A DNA stretch of 8,434 nucleotides from Rickettsiales bacterium (GTDB taxonomy: Bacteria > Pseudomonadota > Alphaproteobacteria > Rickettsiales > UBA3002), in contig PBPD01000096.1 in the NCBI GenBank assembly GCA_002725445.1, forward strand, positions 1-8,434, in the 5' to 3' direction. The notes beneath the pieces were generated by a model. The model searched no databases. It was not told where the DNA came from and was given only the letters and a program-made list of their open reading frames with translations. This document shows positions 7,136-8,434 of the stretch, piece by piece (the first letter of the stretch is position 1; each line of letters opens with the position of its first letter). The translations under genes were made by a program, and so were the position numbers.

Positions 7136-8280
7136 CCGCAGATGATGGCGTAATATACATCGGCCAACTGCTCAAGTGCTTCGACGCTCACACGCTCGTT
7201 GAGCTGATGCGGCGTGTGGCCAGTGGTGCCAAACTCTACAACCGGACACACATCTTTGATGTAGCGCGCATCCGATGTGCCACCCGTTGTCGACATATCA
7301 GGCACATGGCCTGTCACTTTTTCAATCGCGCTGGCCACCACAGATTTCAACTGCTCATCATTGGTCAGAAATGCTTCACCGGTGACATGATGTTTGAGCT
7401 CAAAGTCATCGGCATATTGCTCGCACGCTTCACGCACCCAACTCACAATCTGTTCACTGGTATGTAAGTTATTAAAGCGCACATTAAACGCCGCCGATAC
7501 ATCGCCCGGTATCAGATTTACGGTAGGATTATTCACATCAATCGTGGTGATTTCCAGATTGCTCGGCGGGAAAAATTCTGTGCCATGGTCGAGCTTATGC
7601 GACTTTAGCGCCTGCAGAATATAAACCATGCGGGTGATTGGATTGTCCGCATTGTCAGGATACGCGATATGGCCCTGTTTGCCGCGCACTTCCAGATGGA
7701 AGGTTACACTGCCGCGACGGCCAATCTTCGCCATTTCGCCCATGAAAGTGGGATTCGTTGGCTCGCCGACAATACAGGCATCAATCTGGTGATTATTTTC
7801 CTGCATCCACCCAAGCATTTTTCGCGTGCCGTTGATGGCGACCCCTTCTTCATCACAAGTGATGAGATAGCTAATCGCCCCATCACGCTGCGGGTAGGCG
7901 TCTACAAATCGCTTGGTGGCCGCTACAAACGCGCCGATCGCGCCCTTCATGTCTTCCGCGCCACGACCGTAAAGCACACCGTCTTTTATAGTCGGCTCAA
8001 ATGGTGGGGTGTCCCACTTCTCCAAACGGCCGGGCGGCACGACATCCACATGCCCCGCAAAGCACAGATTCGGTTTGCCTTCACCACGCTGGGCATACAT
8101 GTTTTCTACAGGCTCGGTGCCTTCCTCACGAAAAATCTCACGATGCACCGCAAAGCCCAGCGGCTCCAGCATGTTCTGCAAGGTGGTGAGTGCGCCGGCC
8201 TCGTGCGGTGTCACGCTTTCACAGCGCATCAACTCGCTAGCAAGTGTTACAGCATCATATTGCGAAAGATCGTAGGTCAC
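7111..8280 (-). CDS. dapE: Succinyl-diaminopimelate desuccinylase
   Basis: Zinc aminopeptidase-like (M20 family) enzyme that hydrolyses N-succinyl-LL-2,6-diaminopimelate to LL-diaminopimelate and succinate, in the lysine and peptidoglycan precursor pathway. It has 389 residues against about 375 in E. coli. Metal-site residues are all visible: H77 and D79 in [12 protein letters not shown]110 in [16 protein letters not shown]144/E145 in CDEEG, E173 in GEPT, and the C-terminal H358 in HQLNE. GTSDARY before the last ligand supports DapE over other M20 peptidases. The start codon is GTG (8280-8278), with GAGG a few bases upstream inside dapD. The start overlaps the dapD stop in GTGA, which implies translational coupling. 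The 3' end overlaps truA by 25 bases with no room for a separate terminator. Confidence 0.97.
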   Translation of the reverse strand: MTYDLSQYDAVTLASELMRCESVTPHEAGALTTLQNMLEPLGFAVHREIFREEGTEPVENMYAQRGEGKPNLCFAGHVDVVPPGRLEKWDTPPFEPTIKDGVLYGRGAEDMKGAIGAFVAATKRFVDAYPQRDGAISYLITCDEEGVAINGTRKMLGWMQENNHQIDACIVGEPTNPTFMGEMAKIGRRGSVTFHLEVRGKQGHIAYPDNADNPITRMVYILQALKSHKLDHGTEFFPPSNLEITTIDVNNPTVNLIPGDVSAAFNVRFNNLHTSEQIVSWVREACEQYADDFELKHHVTGEAFLTNDEQLKSVVASAIEKVTGHVPDMSTTGGTSDARYIKDVCPVVEFGTTGHTPHQLNERVSVEALEQLADVYYAIICGYFGMSEG

Positions 8281-8434
8281 ACTGCCTCACGCAGAATCTC
8301 GTTTACGCCCGTTTTGCTGCGGGTTTGCTCGTCCACTTTCTTCACGATCACCGCACAATACAATGATGGAGCATCGGGAGTTTTACCGGGAAGCGCACCT
8401 GGCACCACCACCGAATAAGCCGGCACACGGCCGC
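8277..8434 (-). CDS. dapD: Tetrahydrodipicolinate N-succinyltransferase, C-terminal fragment
   Basis: Only the last 51 residues lie in the window; the gene continues past base 8434. The enzyme transfers succinyl from succinyl-CoA to tetrahydrodipicolinate, early in the succinylase branch of DAP/lysine synthesis. I translated this stretch by hand: it reads [17 protein letters not shown], then [20 protein letters not shown], and ends NEILREAV. This is the characteristic end of DapD, after its left-handed beta-helix domain. The TGA stop (8279-8277) overlaps the GTG start of dapE by 4 bases, so dapD and dapE are one transcription unit with dapD first. The promoter lies outside the window. Confidence 0.96.
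   Translation of the reverse strand, partial: GRVPAYSVVVPGALPGKTPDAPSLYCAVIVKKVDEQTRSKTGVNEILREAV

Noticed and set aside
7669..8418. Long plus-strand open frame (249 codons) opposite dapE and dapD
   Set aside because: It lies wholly antisense to two confidently identified enzymes, has no recognisable domain, and is cysteine/histidine/arginine-rich in the way mirror frames usually are.

Overview
The window looks like ordinary bacterial chromosome from an alphaproteobacterium. The reasons are the ComEC-GltX head-to-head arrangement, a ComEC C-terminus of the type I associate with that class, the def-fmt-truA cluster lying next to dapE-dapD, and the residue patterns of the DUF599 and DapE proteins. 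Base composition is moderate (about half G+C) and even over nearly all the window. I cannot place it below class level. The dap genes indicate a diaminopimelate-peptidoglycan, Gram-negative cell that makes its own lysine/mDAP precursors by the succinylase route.

Layout, left to right. (1) Bases 1-465 hold the C-terminal two thirds or so of a DUF599 membrane protein. The family match starts abruptly near base 136; bases 1-135 do not look like the missing N-terminal half in any frame. (2) Bases 471-1382 encode a secreted TraB/GumN-family protein directly behind it. (3) Bases 1379-3424, minus strand, encode the DNA-uptake channel protein ComEC, tail-to-tail with the TraB/GumN gene. (4) From a divergent 65-base promoter region (3425-3489), a tight plus-strand operon runs gltX, def, fmt, truA (3490-7135), with gaps of 9, 5 and -1 bases. 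(5) Bases 7111-8434, minus strand, carry dapE and the 3' end of dapD, which overlap each other by 4 bases. dapE overlaps the end of truA by 25 bases. Coding density is near total. There are no tRNAs, rRNAs, CRISPR arrays, complete mobile elements or clear hairpin terminators.

How the genes work together. The central operon is about translation: GltX charges tRNA with glutamate, Fmt formylates initiator Met-tRNA, Def removes the formyl group from the nascent chain, and TruA pseudouridylates the tRNA anticodon arm. DapD and DapE are consecutive-branch enzymes of lysine/DAP synthesis. ComEC and the two envelope proteins at the left are membrane or periplasmic functions.

I looked for an undescribed system and found none. 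Most of the window is conserved housekeeping sequence. The only real anomaly is the left edge, where a conserved gene breaks off into unrelated sequence with short G-rich repeats. This could be a mobile-element end, a rearrangement or an assembly artefact.
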